Below, in pieces: positions 52,448 through 61,136 of a stretch of 64,000 nucleotides of DNA. The translations under genes and the position numbers were made by a program. The stretch spans positions 1 through 64,000 of the forward strand of contig CAZRBW010000008.1 in NCBI GenBank assembly GCA_964598395.1, given 5' to 3'. A model generated the notes under the pieces. The model did not search any database. It saw only the letters and a program-made list of their open reading frames with translations, and was not told the DNA's origin. Source of the stretch: CAXBDP01 sp964598395 (GTDB taxonomy: Bacteria; Bacteroidota; Bacteroidia; Cytophagales; Cyclobacteriaceae). Positions within the stretch are counted from its first letter, which is position 1, and every line of letters starts with the position of its first letter.

Positions 52448-54139
52448 ATGGCTGAAGTTATACGCATGCCCAAGATGAGTGATACCATGGAAGAGGGTGT
52501 CATAGCGGCATGGTTGAAAAAAGAGGGTGATAAAGTAAATGCAGGTGATATTCTTGCCGAAGTAGAAACAGATAAAGCTACTATGGAATTGGAAGCTTTT
52601 GAAGATGGAGTACTCTTGCATATTGGGATAAAAGCTGGTGAGTCTGTGCCTGTAGATGGTGTAATTGCAATAATTGGGAAGAAGGGGGAGAATATAGATG
52701 ATTTATTGAAAGACCTAGAAAATGGTAATGATTCGAAAGAACCCGCCAAAGAAGATAAGGATAATAAATCTGAAAAAGAAGATAGGAAAAGTGAGGATAA
52801 AGGAAGCGAAGAGGAAATTGATGTTTCTTCTATAAATGCGACTGTAATCACCATGCCGAAAATGAGCGATACCATGCAAGAAGGAACGATTGCATCATGG
52901 CTTAAGAAAAAAGGTGATAAAATTAGCTCAGGTGATGTAATTGCTGAAGTAGAAACCGATAAGGCAACCATGGAATTGGAAGCTTTTGAGGATGGTGAGT
53001 TATTGTATATTGGTGTAGAAGAAGGTGCTTCAGTTCCTGTGGATGCCGTAATTGCGATAGTAGGTGAAAAAGGAGCAGATGTTGAAACGCTATTGAAAGC
53101 GCACAAGAATAAGAAAAGTGCATCGAGTGATGCTCCTGCCAAAGAAGAGAAATCTGAGAAATCAGAAGCGAAATCTAGCACACCAAAAGCAGAAGCAGTT
53201 TCTGAAAATAAAGAAGAAAAAGCGGGAGGAGGCGACGGTGAAAGAATATTTGTAAGTCCACTCGCTAGAAAAATGGCTGAAGAAAAAGGCTATGATTTAA
53301 GCAAAATAAAAGGTAGTGGTGAAAATGGTCGTATCGTAAAGAAAGACATTGAAGATTACACTCCGCAAGCTGAACCAAAAGCAAGTGAATCCAAGGCAGC
53401 CTCAAAGAAAGAAGAAAGTGGCTCAACTTGGGTGGCTAGTCCAATTGCACCGGGTGAAGAGAAATATGAAGAAGTGAACGTGTCGCAAATGCGTAAAGTA
53501 ATTGCGAAGCGATTGGCAGAGAGTAAATATACTGCACCACATTTTTATCTCACTATGGAGATCGATATGGACAAAGCTATAGCGGCACGTCAGAGCATCA
53601 ATGAGCTTTCGCCTGTCAAGGTGTCATTCAATGATATGGTGATAAAGGCAGCAGCAGCAGCATTACGTCAGCATCCAAAAGTAAATTCAAGCTGGAGAGG
53701 GGATAAATTACGCTTCAATCAACATATACATATTGGTGTAGCTGTAGCTGTAGAGGAAGGCTTGCTTGTGCCAGTAGTTCGTTTTGCAGATCAGAAATCT
53801 CTATCTTCTATTGCTTCAGAAGTGAAAGAATTGGGTGGAAAAGCTAAGAATAAGCAACTACAACCATCAGATTGGGAAGGTAATACTTTTACCATTTCTA
53901 ATTTGGGAATGTTTGGTATAGAGGAGTTTACGGCAATTATAAACCCGCCTGATGCTTGTATTATGGCAGTAGGAGCAATCAAAAAAGTACCAGTAGTTCG
54001 TAATGATGAATTGACCATAGGCAATGTGATGAAGGTAACGCTTTCATGCGATCACCGAGCAGTAGATGGTGCTGTTGGATCGGCATTTTTACAAACCTTT
54101 AAGTATCTATTGGAAGACCCAGTAAGGATTTTGATTTAA
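52448..54139 (+). CDS. pdhC: Pyruvate dehydrogenase E2, dihydrolipoyllysine acetyltransferase
   Basis: Core of the pyruvate dehydrogenase complex; moves acetyl groups from lipoamide to CoA. 563 residues. Two lipoyl domains carry the modified Lys43 and Lys172, both in ETDKATMELEAFEDG contexts; an acidic/Ser/Lys-rich linker joins them to the E3-binding domain (FVSPLARKMAEEKG, near 270). The catalytic domain ends with SCDHRAVDGAVG (His536, Asp540). The E1 and E3 genes are not adjacent. A promoter and a terminator bracket the gene, which makes it monocistronic. The octamer falls in the linker. Confidence 0.94.
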   Translation: MAEVIRMPKMSDTMEEGVIAAWLKKEGDKVNAGDILAEVETDKATMELEAFEDGVLLHIGIKAGESVPVDGVIAIIGKKGENIDDLLKDLENGNDSKEPAKEDKDNKSEKEDRKSEDKGSEEEIDVSSINATVITMPKMSDTMQEGTIASWLKKKGDKISSGDVIAEVETDKATMELEAFEDGELLYIGVEEGASVPVDAVIAIVGEKGADVETLLKAHKNKKSASSDAPAKEEKSEKSEAKSSTPKAEAVSENKEEKAGGGDGERIFVSPLARKMAEEKGYDLSKIKGSGENGRIVKKDIEDYTPQAEPKASESKAASKKEESGSTWVASPIAPGEEKYEEVNVSQMRKVIAKRLAESKYTAPHFYLTMEIDMDKAIAARQSINELSPVKVSFNDMVIKAAAAALRQHPKVNSSWRGDKLRFNQHIHIGVAVAVEEGLLVPVVRFADQKSLSSIASEVKELGGKAKNKQLQPSDWEGNTFTISNLGMFGIEEFTAIINPPDACIMAVGAIKKVPVVRNDELTIGNVMKVTLSCDHRAVDGAVGSAFLQTFKYLLEDPVRILI

Positions 54140-54159
54140 TTAGCTTAAAAATAGAATAC

Positions 54160-54186
54160 AAAGTCCCGTTACATTGGCGGGACTTT
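54160..54186 (+). terminator. Rho-independent terminator
   Basis: AAAGTCCCG/CGGGACTTT, 9-base stem and 9-base loop with a T-rich tail, 20 bases after the E2 gene. Confidence 0.85.
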
Positions 54187-54232
54187 TGTTTTTAGCTGGA
54201 AATTATAGACAAAGTATTTTAATTCGATTAAT

Positions 54233-54769
54233 ATGAAAATAAGATCAACAACCGTAGTGGCAGTGAGGCATAATGGCAAAGTAGCGATTGGTGCAGATGG
54301 GCAAGCTACTATGGGTAATACCGTAGCAAAAAGCAATGTGCGAAAAATAAGAAAACTAGCTGGTGGGAAAATATTAGCTGGTTTTGCAGGCAGCACCGCA
54401 GATGCATTTACACTTTTGGAGCGATTTGATGAAAAGCTAAATGCTCATGGTGGCAATATGAAAAGAGCTGCTATCGAGCTTGCAAAAGACTGGAGAATGG
54501 ATCGGTTTCTACGTAGATTAGAAGCTATGATTATTGTAGCCAATGTGGATGAGATTCTTGTGATTTCTGGAACAGGTGATGTACTTGAGCCAGATAATGC
54601 GATTGCAGCAATTGGTTCGGGAAGTATGTATGCTCAGTCGGCAGCCACTGCATTGAAAAAACATGCGACAAATTTAACTGCAAGGGAAATGGTAGAAGAA
54701 AGCTTGAATATTGCTGCTGATATCTGCATTTATACAAATCATAATTTAGTAATAGAAACCTTAGATTAA
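54233..54769 (+). CDS. hslV: ATP-dependent protease HslV subunit
   Basis: Proteasome-like peptidase that works with the HslU ATPase. 178 residues, normal length. The catalytic N-terminal Thr is in STTVVAV at residue 6 or 7, which needs removal of a short leader (MKIRS); this differs from E. coli, where Thr follows Met directly. Conserved GADGQATMG, RKIRKLAGGKILAGFAG and AIGSGSMYAQSAA confirm the family. hslU does not adjoin. Two small genes follow closely (11 bases, then a 4-base overlap). Confidence 0.93.
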   Translation: MKIRSTTVVAVRHNGKVAIGADGQATMGNTVAKSNVRKIRKLAGGKILAGFAGSTADAFTLLERFDEKLNAHGGNMKRAAIELAKDWRMDRFLRRLEAMIIVANVDEILVISGTGDVLEPDNAIAAIGSGSMYAQSAATALKKHATNLTAREMVEESLNIAADICIYTNHNLVIETLD

Positions 54770-54780
54770 AACTTCAGATT

Positions 54781-55128
54781 TTGAACATAATTACCATCTA
54801 TCATCACGCAAGATGTGGCAAGAGTAGGCAAACGCTTGCTCTAATAAGAGAAAATGGAATTGAACCGGAGATCATTGAATATGTGAAAACTCCTCCTAGT
54901 TTCGATGAAATTGAAAAGATTCTAAAGCAATTAGATATGCCAGCTGAAAAGTTGGTGCGAAAGAACGAAGCAATTTTTAAAGAAAAACATAGTGGTAGGG
55001 AGCTCAGCGAAAAGCAGTATATTCAAGCTATGGTTGATGATCCTATTCTGATTGAAAGACCCATCGTAATTAAAGGCAACAAAGCGGTGATCGGAAGACC
55101 ACCCGAAAACATTAATCTTTTATTGTGA
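54781..55128 (+). CDS. ArsC-family (arsenate reductase/Spx-like) protein
   Basis: 115-residue thioredoxin-like protein of the ArsC family. The redox Cys lies in HHARCGKSRQT (residues 8-18), and the Arg residues of the arsenate pocket fit IERPIVIKGNKAVIGRPPENI near the C-terminus. The only reasonable start is a TTG at 54781; no ATG precedes residue 55. Members such as YfgD use glutathione or mycothiol for arsenate; no ars operon is near, so a housekeeping redox role is as likely. It overlaps the next gene by 4 bases (ATGA). Confidence 0.85.
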   Translation: MNIITIYHHARCGKSRQTLALIRENGIEPEIIEYVKTPPSFDEIEKILKQLDMPAEKLVRKNEAIFKEKHSGRELSEKQYIQAMVDDPILIERPIVIKGNKAVIGRPPENINLLL

Positions 55129-55628
55129 TGACAAAAATTGGAAGCCTTTTATCCGTAGGTTTATTATTGATTCTTTCGGCATTTTACATTGCTGATGATG
55201 CAAAGCCAATGCTTTTGCTTAATGCAACCTTCCACTTGGGTAATGGCGAAAATCTGCCTAATAGCGCAATTGCTTTTAATGAGCAGGAAATGCTTTTCAT
55301 GGCTGATGCGACTACTGCAAAAATTGATATAGCAAGCTTCCAATTATTATCAATTCCTCAAATGCATATTTATGCAATCGAATTGGTCGATGCTTCTGAT
55401 TCTAAGATTTTTTCGGAAGAATTTTCTAATCTAATTTCCCTGTATTCCTCCCGTGATTCTGTAGCTACAGCTAAAGTTTTTCATAAGCAATTGACTTCTT
55501 CTTATTTTGAAGAGAAGCGCAGTCCAAGTTTCATTGTGATTAATAAGGAATGGAACAATGCTATGCCATTTAAGCTACTCTATGTATTTATTGATGGCAA
55601 AATGGTAAAGAGCCCAGTGATGAAATAA
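55125..55628 (+). CDS. Exported protein resembling a truncated amidohydrolase N-terminus
   Basis: 167-residue protein with a hydrophobic leader (VGLLLILSAFYIADDAKP). The next 50 residues (LLLNATFHLGNGENLPNSAIAF, MLFMADATTAKID) look like the first beta-sandwich strands of secreted amidohydrolases, but the metal-binding barrel is absent and the rest (QMHIYAIELVDASDSKIFSEEF) shows no catalytic motif. It could be a degenerate relative or a small protein that reuses the fold. It is coupled to the ArsC-like gene. Confidence 0.5.
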   Translation: MMTKIGSLLSVGLLLILSAFYIADDAKPMLLLNATFHLGNGENLPNSAIAFNEQEMLFMADATTAKIDIASFQLLSIPQMHIYAIELVDASDSKIFSEEFSNLISLYSSRDSVATAKVFHKQLTSSYFEEKRSPSFIVINKEWNNAMPFKLLYVFIDGKMVKSPVMK

Positions 55629-55715
55629 TTTCCTCCCGCTTTTCTTAATGTAATTAGAGAAGTTGATTCTCTTGATGATTTTGAGAAATGTTGAATTTAT
55701 TTGCCGATTATAATG

Positions 55716-56903
55716 CTATTTGGTCAACTCTATAGCATTTAAGATTATTTCACAAGCTTCATGAATTTCAATATTACTTATCGTTAGAGGAGGAGCTATT
55801 CGCATACTATTGTCGCAAAATAGGAACCAATCCGTAATCACTCCCATTTCTATAGCTTTATCAATTATTTGTTTCAAACGACCGAAATCTTTGAACTCGA
55901 CCGCCATCATAAATCCAGCATCTCGGATGGCCTGGATTTCAGGATGAACCAAAAGGCTTTTAAATAAGTCAACCTTTGTTGGTATTTGCTCATAAAGCTT
56001 CTCATTGCGAATAATCTCCAATGCCGCCAGAGAAGCCACAGCAGATACTGGATGCCCTCCAAAAGTAGTGATATGTCCTAATATTGGGTTTTCGCTCAAG
56101 CTTGTCATTATTTGCTTACTGCTAATAAACGCGCCAATAGGCATGCCACCACCCATTCCTTTGGCAGTTACTAGTATGTCTGGTTGTATGTCATATTGCT
56201 CAAAGGCCCAAAAAGTTCCTGTACGGCCAAATCCTGCTTGTATTTCGTCAAGTATAAGTAATGTGCCAGTCTCATCGCAACGTCGCCTCAGAGCCTTCCA
56301 ATAGCTTTTACAGGCGGTTCTTACTCCAGCCTCACCTTGCACGGTTTCTATTATTATAGCAGCAGTATTGCTATGGATTTTTTCTAATTCAGCCTCCACT
56401 CCAAAATATATAGAAGTGATGCCTGGCAATAATGGCCTATATGCTTGTTTAAAGCTTTCTTCACCTCCTACAGATAATGCTCCATGTGAGGAACCGTGAT
56501 AAGCCTTTCTGCATGAAATAATATTTGCTCTGCTAGTATATCTTTTAGCCAGTTTCAATGCTCCTTCCACAGCTTCACTTCCAGAGTTGACCAAATAAAC
56601 TGAATCCAAAGATTTTGGCAAAGTAGCTGCCAACGCATTTGCTAATTTCACTTGTGGGCTTTGAATATATTCGCCGTAAACCATCAAGTGCATATATTTA
56701 TCCAACTGATCTTTGGCTGCTTGTACTACTTTTGGATGTCGATGGCCTACATTACTCACGCTTATTCCCGATATTAGATCCAAGTATTTTTTACCATCTG
56801 GGGCATATAAATATGAACCTTCGGCGCGCTCAATTTCAATCATCAATGGAGTAGACGATGTCTGCGCTAAATTTTGGAGAAATAATTGGCGATTTGTAAG
56901 CAT
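55716..56903 (-). CDS. Class III PLP-dependent aminotransferase (ArgD-like)
   Basis: 395-residue fold-type I aminotransferase of the acetylornithine/ornithine/4-aminobutyrate group. Motifs: VNSGSEAVEGALKLAKRYT, ISCRKAYHGSSHGALS, LILDEIQAGFGRTG (PLP-binding Asp), and the PLP Lys in VTAKGMGGGMPIGAF. No arg genes are nearby, so ArgD, ornithine or another omega-aminotransferase role cannot be separated. A -7-like box ends 4 bases before the ATG. It diverges from the ArnT-like gene. Confidence 0.9.
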   Translation of the reverse strand: MLTNRQLFLQNLAQTSSTPLMIEIERAEGSYLYAPDGKKYLDLISGISVSNVGHRHPKVVQAAKDQLDKYMHLMVYGEYIQSPQVKLANALAATLPKSLDSVYLVNSGSEAVEGALKLAKRYTSRANIISCRKAYHGSSHGALSVGGEESFKQAYRPLLPGITSIYFGVEAELEKIHSNTAAIIIETVQGEAGVRTACKSYWKALRRRCDETGTLLILDEIQAGFGRTGTFWAFEQYDIQPDILVTAKGMGGGMPIGAFISSKQIMTSLSENPILGHITTFGGHPVSAVASLAALEIIRNEKLYEQIPTKVDLFKSLLVHPEIQAIRDAGFMMAVEFKDFGRLKQIIDKAIEMGVITDWFLFCDNSMRIAPPLTISNIEIHEACEIILNAIELTK

Positions 56904-56907
56904 TTGG

Positions 56908-56915
56908 CAAAATTA
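56908..56915 (-). promoter_or_regulatory. Candidate -7 box of the class III aminotransferase gene
   Basis: Minus-strand TAATTTTG (TAnnTTTG) is followed by CCAA and the ATG at 56903, the same 4-base gap as at rpe and pcm; no -33 box was found. Confidence 0.4.
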
Positions 56916-56933
56916 CAAAATTGCATGGAGCTA

Positions 56934-56941
56934 TAAATTTG
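56934..56941 (+). promoter_or_regulatory. Candidate -7 box of the ArnT-like gene
   Basis: TAAATTTG fits TAnnTTTG, 22 bases before the ATG at 56964. A -33 TTTG at the usual distance is missing. Confidence 0.35.
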
Positions 56942-56963
56942 TATTTTCGAGCATTTATAGATT

Positions 56964-58532
56964 ATGATCAGGATTAAAGAAGATAGAATTCAGTTTGGTA
57001 TTGTCTTTCTGCTATCGGTGGTTGTGCTTACTATCAATCTAGGTCAATCTCCATTATTCTTAGAGGAGCCCAGACGAGCACTTGTAGCACTAGAAATGTT
57101 ATTTTCTGGGAATTATTGGGTGCCAACGATTCATGGCGAGTTATACCTAAACAAACCTCCCTTTTATAATTGGATGATTGCTGCCGGTTTTCATCTTTTC
57201 GGTATGCACGAGTGGGTTCCAAGAGGAATCTCAATTATTTCATTTCTACTCATGGCTATTTTCATGTATGGTGTTAGCAGAAAATACCTTGATGAAAGAA
57301 CTTGCTTATTAGCAAGCTGTTTGTTCTTAGTTTCATCAGATATACTATTTTACTTTTCATTTTTAGGTGAAATTGATTTATTCTTTTCACTCATTTCATT
57401 TTTGAGCATTATCCTCATTTATCATTATGGCGAGCAAAAAAAACTATGGCTTCTTTTTCTATCAGTTTATCTTCTTTCTGCAATTGGCTTTTTGACAAAA
57501 GGGTTTCCGTCATTACTTTTTCCTTTTTTTAGTTTGCTCGGATATTTCATTTGGCAAAAAGATGTAAAGCGTCTGTTCTCTATTCAGCATTTGTCTGGAA
57601 TTTTGATTCTATTGATAATTGTGGGTGGATATTATTACAAGTACAGTCAATTTGCTGATGTTTCAATTTTTGTAAAGAATTTATGGTCAGAGTCTAGTGA
57701 AAGAACAAATGAGGCGGGAGGTATTGTGGAGTTTCTACTGCATTTAATAAGTTTTCCATTCAGTTTTGTATTAGCAGTGTTACCCGCAGGTTTTCTAATT
57801 ATTTTTTGGCGTAAGGATTCTTTTTCAAAAATTAAGGCTCAGCCATTTCTGTTTTTTTGTTTGCTTATGCTTTTAGTGAATTTACCTATTTATTGGGTTT
57901 CTACAGGCACAAGATCGCGCTATTTGTACATGTTTTACCCATTTGCTGCGCTAATACTCACCAGTATTTATAAACAATTTACACCCGCACATACCCGAAT
58001 TATTTGGTTCAAAAAGTTTATTTATGGACTTTCATGGCTTACTCTCTTTATATTCTTACTCGCATTATTGCCTTTTGCCTCAATCCCTAAAGTATTCAAT
58101 CTAAACGGTGTATTAGGGTTTTCAATAATTTTAGGCATAACTTTCATTGTAGCTCAATCAAAAAGAAGATGGTCTAAAATGTACTTATTTATCTTGATGT
58201 TACTCCTAGTAAGAGGTGTTTATGGCTGGGTAATAACAGAAAGCAGGGTTGTAGATAGCAACGCAGCAAAAGATAGGACCGTAGCAATAGAAATGGCAAA
58301 GCAAGTAGGAGCAGAGCAACTTTATATATTAGCTCCGAGTAAAATATCTTTTACAGTTTCGTACTATTTGCAGCAACAATTGGGAGTTATTGTCCCTTAT
58401 TCTGAAGAAATAATTGCCAATCGATATATGATAGCTGAGAGTAATTTACTGAATGAAGAATTGGTAGAGAAAATAAATAGCTTTGAATACCAGGGAAAAA
58501 CATTTCTGCTATTCAAAGCTGTTGAAGATTAA
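56964..58532 (+). CDS. GT39/ArnT-like polyprenyl-phosphate glycosyltransferase
   Basis: 522-residue membrane enzyme of the PMT/ArnT (GT-C) type with about 11 transmembrane helices. The first periplasmic loop has the family acidic motif as LEEPRRALVALEM (near residue 32), followed by HGELYLNKPPFYNW. It would transfer a sugar from a polyprenyl-phosphate donor to lipid A or to protein. The donor could be made by the glycosyltransferase at 129-1070, but they lie 56 kb apart. The gene ends 3 bases before the convergent PD40/OmpA gene. Confidence 0.85.
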   Translation: MIRIKEDRIQFGIVFLLSVVVLTINLGQSPLFLEEPRRALVALEMLFSGNYWVPTIHGELYLNKPPFYNWMIAAGFHLFGMHEWVPRGISIISFLLMAIFMYGVSRKYLDERTCLLASCLFLVSSDILFYFSFLGEIDLFFSLISFLSIILIYHYGEQKKLWLLFLSVYLLSAIGFLTKGFPSLLFPFFSLLGYFIWQKDVKRLFSIQHLSGILILLIIVGGYYYKYSQFADVSIFVKNLWSESSERTNEAGGIVEFLLHLISFPFSFVLAVLPAGFLIIFWRKDSFSKIKAQPFLFFCLLMLLVNLPIYWVSTGTRSRYLYMFYPFAALILTSIYKQFTPAHTRIIWFKKFIYGLSWLTLFIFLLALLPFASIPKVFNLNGVLGFSIILGITFIVAQSKRRWSKMYLFILMLLLVRGVYGWVITESRVVDSNAAKDRTVAIEMAKQVGAEQLYILAPSKISFTVSYYLQQQLGVIVPYSEEIIANRYMIAESNLLNEELVEKINSFEYQGKTFLLFKAVED

Positions 58533-58535
58533 TGA

Positions 58536-60893
58536 TTATTCGTTAATGCTAAATTCCACCCGCCTATTCAAGCGTCGAGTGCGTTCGCTGGCATTGCTAG
58601 CGATTGAATCGCTACCTCCGTAAGCTTTTGTTTTAATTCTTTTCTGATCGATACCTCTTTCTACTAATATATTCTTAACCATTAACACCCTCTTCTCAGA
58701 AAGCTCCTGGTTAAGTTTTTCGCTGCCTATATTATCAGTATGACCATGCAAGGTGATGCTGATATTTTCGTTCATTTCCAGCAGGTCAAATAATTCATCT
58801 ACTGAGCTTTTTGATGTTTCTACTATTACATCGGAGCTTTGAACAAAAAGTAAGTTTGATAAGATGATGTTTTTGCCAATTTCAATTTTACTCAACTTGG
58901 CTACATACTGACCATCTGCGATTTCAAGTTCTGAAAGTTGACCTCTCCAGCTTAAGTAGCCGTCTGCTTTTACAATTACAAACTGTCTACCAGAGGTTGG
59001 AATACTTGCTTCAAATATGCCAATTCCGCTACTCTGTCTTAAATTTCTTCCCGTAATTTGAGCTTCACTTTTAATTAAATTCTGAGAGAATGCGTCAATT
59101 ACTTTCAATTCGATAGTACGCACGGGTACAATTTCCTTTTTTTCAAATTCAGTGCGAAAAGTTGCCGCTACAGGTGTGTTACTTGCTGTGAGGCTGTAAT
59201 CGAAATTACTTTGTCTTAGGTAGATATTTTTCACAATTGTACCTTTGATTACTTGTCTTAAATCTAGCTCCTCATGAGAAAAATCGTATCCCAATGCAGT
59301 TGTTGTGATATCGTAATTTGCCCCAAGCTCTAATAGAGCTTCGTACAAACCCAAATCTTTGTCAGAGGTCACGCTACTTTTAAATAATTTATTGTCTGAA
59401 AATCTCAATTCACCAGAGATTGGTTCTTTCGTATCCACATCCAATACTTGACCAATTACACGGTAGGTATTTTCAGGTAAGAAATCTTCTTCTAATTCCA
59501 CTCTAAAAATATCTCTTGAGCCTCCTATTGATCCTTGGTCAGAAACCATATAAGCTATATTTCCTTCATTAGGAATGGTAAAATAGGCATCAAATCCGCT
59601 CGTATTTATTTCAGGGCCTAAGTTAGTTGGAGCTGACCAATTAGTCCAAGAATCATCTAATCTTCGACTTATAAATATATCAGAGTCGCCTAATCCATTA
59701 TGTCCATAAGAGGAGAAATAAAGTGTTTTGCCATCTGCCGCTATAAATGGGGAAAATTCATCAGATTTTGAGTTAATATTTTTGCCAAGGTTGCTGGGTA
59801 TGGACCAAGAATTATTACCCTCGTAAAAACTCACATAAAGATCCATTCCGCCTTGGCCTCCAAGTCTACTCATAGCCATTATCATCACTTGTCCATTTGG
59901 AGATATTGAGTAATCGACGAAGTTTGCAAAGTTGTACAAACTTTTAATTCTTATGGCTTCTGGCTTTTGCCATACCCCATTTTCTTTTCTACTTAAACTA
60001 AGTCCCTTTTTGTAGGCATTGTCAGCTTGATAGTCATTAATAAAATAAAGGGTATTACCGTCTGAGGATATAGAAACAACTCCATTTGGATGGCGGTCAT
60101 TTAGGTTGTTTCCTATATTTTTAGCTGTAGACCATACACCATTTTGCATTTCAGCGAAGTATATGTCTTGATCGTCCTTAGTGCCAGAGAAATTATCAGG
60201 ATGGTTTTGACGACTAAAAAATATTGTATGTCCAAATGGAGAAATTACGGGTTTTACTTCGTCGTATCTGCTATTGATATTGGGCCCAAGATTTACTTTT
60301 TTAATACCATTCGAGTTCATGCTTGTATTAATGAAATTATCCATTGAAAGCCCAATGCTTTGGAAAAAATGGCTTCCTACATTCGGATCGGAACTTGCAG
60401 TTATTCCTATTGCATCTACTTCTGCATGACCTTCTTCATAGTATGCTAAAATACTAATTTCGATTTTGTTAATCTTGATATTTTGGGAAGTTAGTGGAAT
60501 CCTTAATACTCTATAGTCAGCCTCAATCTTGTATCCTCCATCATATACCAAGTGTTTTCCACCAGATAAATCATAGGCTATTACTTTATTGATTCTTCCA
60601 GGTAAGTAATTTTCTACTATCAAGATCTGCTTGGCATTTACGGCTTCCTCAAAACTAACGATTAGGCGTCCGAACCCATTTTTCACAGCTAATCTATAGG
60701 CATTGGAACTGGGTTGCCCATATGGAAAGGCAGATGGCTCACCAATTACATTTTGGGCGCTCCCTGCCTCTGCACTAAACTGATTGTACTGATACTCTAC
60801 TTGATTTGCCCAGTGAATTTTTTCTTGTGCTAACGAGATACTAGCAATTCCTAGAAATAGGGAGCAAATCAACAACAATTTTAAACTGTTCAT
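58536..60893 (-). CDS. PorE-like PD40/OmpA-family protein with N-terminal sandwich domain
   Basis: 785-residue exported protein (signal peptide ends IASISLAQ). An N-terminal domain of about 130 residues (SAEAGSAQNVIGEPS, AYRLAVKNGFGRLIV) resembles a discoidin-type or lectin-like sandwich. Residues about 200-480 hold PD40 propeller units (VKPVISPFGHTIFFSR, FSPFIAADGKTLYFSS); a carboxypeptidase-regulatory-like domain starts YRVIGQVLDVDTKEP; and the end is an OmpA domain (LHGHTDNIGSEKLNQELS ... RRLNRRVEFSI). Its neighbour upstream is a third member, so the two form a tandem pair. Confidence 0.85.
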   Translation of the reverse strand: MNSLKLLLICSLFLGIASISLAQEKIHWANQVEYQYNQFSAEAGSAQNVIGEPSAFPYGQPSSNAYRLAVKNGFGRLIVSFEEAVNAKQILIVENYLPGRINKVIAYDLSGGKHLVYDGGYKIEADYRVLRIPLTSQNIKINKIEISILAYYEEGHAEVDAIGITASSDPNVGSHFFQSIGLSMDNFINTSMNSNGIKKVNLGPNINSRYDEVKPVISPFGHTIFFSRQNHPDNFSGTKDDQDIYFAEMQNGVWSTAKNIGNNLNDRHPNGVVSISSDGNTLYFINDYQADNAYKKGLSLSRKENGVWQKPEAIRIKSLYNFANFVDYSISPNGQVMIMAMSRLGGQGGMDLYVSFYEGNNSWSIPSNLGKNINSKSDEFSPFIAADGKTLYFSSYGHNGLGDSDIFISRRLDDSWTNWSAPTNLGPEINTSGFDAYFTIPNEGNIAYMVSDQGSIGGSRDIFRVELEEDFLPENTYRVIGQVLDVDTKEPISGELRFSDNKLFKSSVTSDKDLGLYEALLELGANYDITTTALGYDFSHEELDLRQVIKGTIVKNIYLRQSNFDYSLTASNTPVAATFRTEFEKKEIVPVRTIELKVIDAFSQNLIKSEAQITGRNLRQSSGIGIFEASIPTSGRQFVIVKADGYLSWRGQLSELEIADGQYVAKLSKIEIGKNIILSNLLFVQSSDVIVETSKSSVDELFDLLEMNENISITLHGHTDNIGSEKLNQELSEKRVLMVKNILVERGIDQKRIKTKAYGGSDSIASNASERTRRLNRRVEFSINE

Positions 60894-61136
60894 AACTTGG
60901 TGTCGATTTTAGATACCTTAAAAAATTTAACTATTCTAATTTTCTACAGATTTGGGGAGGCTGTTTTATTATGCAAGTTTATAAGCAAAAACTGTTTAAA
61001 AATGGTGTAAATAAATAATATTCGATTTTATAGGGATTTTAAAAAATAAATAAATTGTATTATACTAATTTCAGGTTCTTAATGCCGTCAGCAATGTTAG
61101 TTTACTTGCTTTTGAACAAAGAATAATATTGTATGT
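60894..61136. other. AT-rich spacer between the two tandem PD40/OmpA genes
   Basis: 243 bases without a convincing gene, promoter or hairpin. It is very AT-rich. It should hold the promoter of the 58536-60893 gene on the minus strand, but no TAnnTTTG box stands out. Confidence 0.5.

Noticed and set aside
52444..53181. 245-codon antisense frame over the lipoyl-domain region
   Set aside because: It is Ser/Phe-rich and mirrors the Glu/Lys-rich codons of the E2 gene; such long antisense frames are typical over acidic repeat regions.
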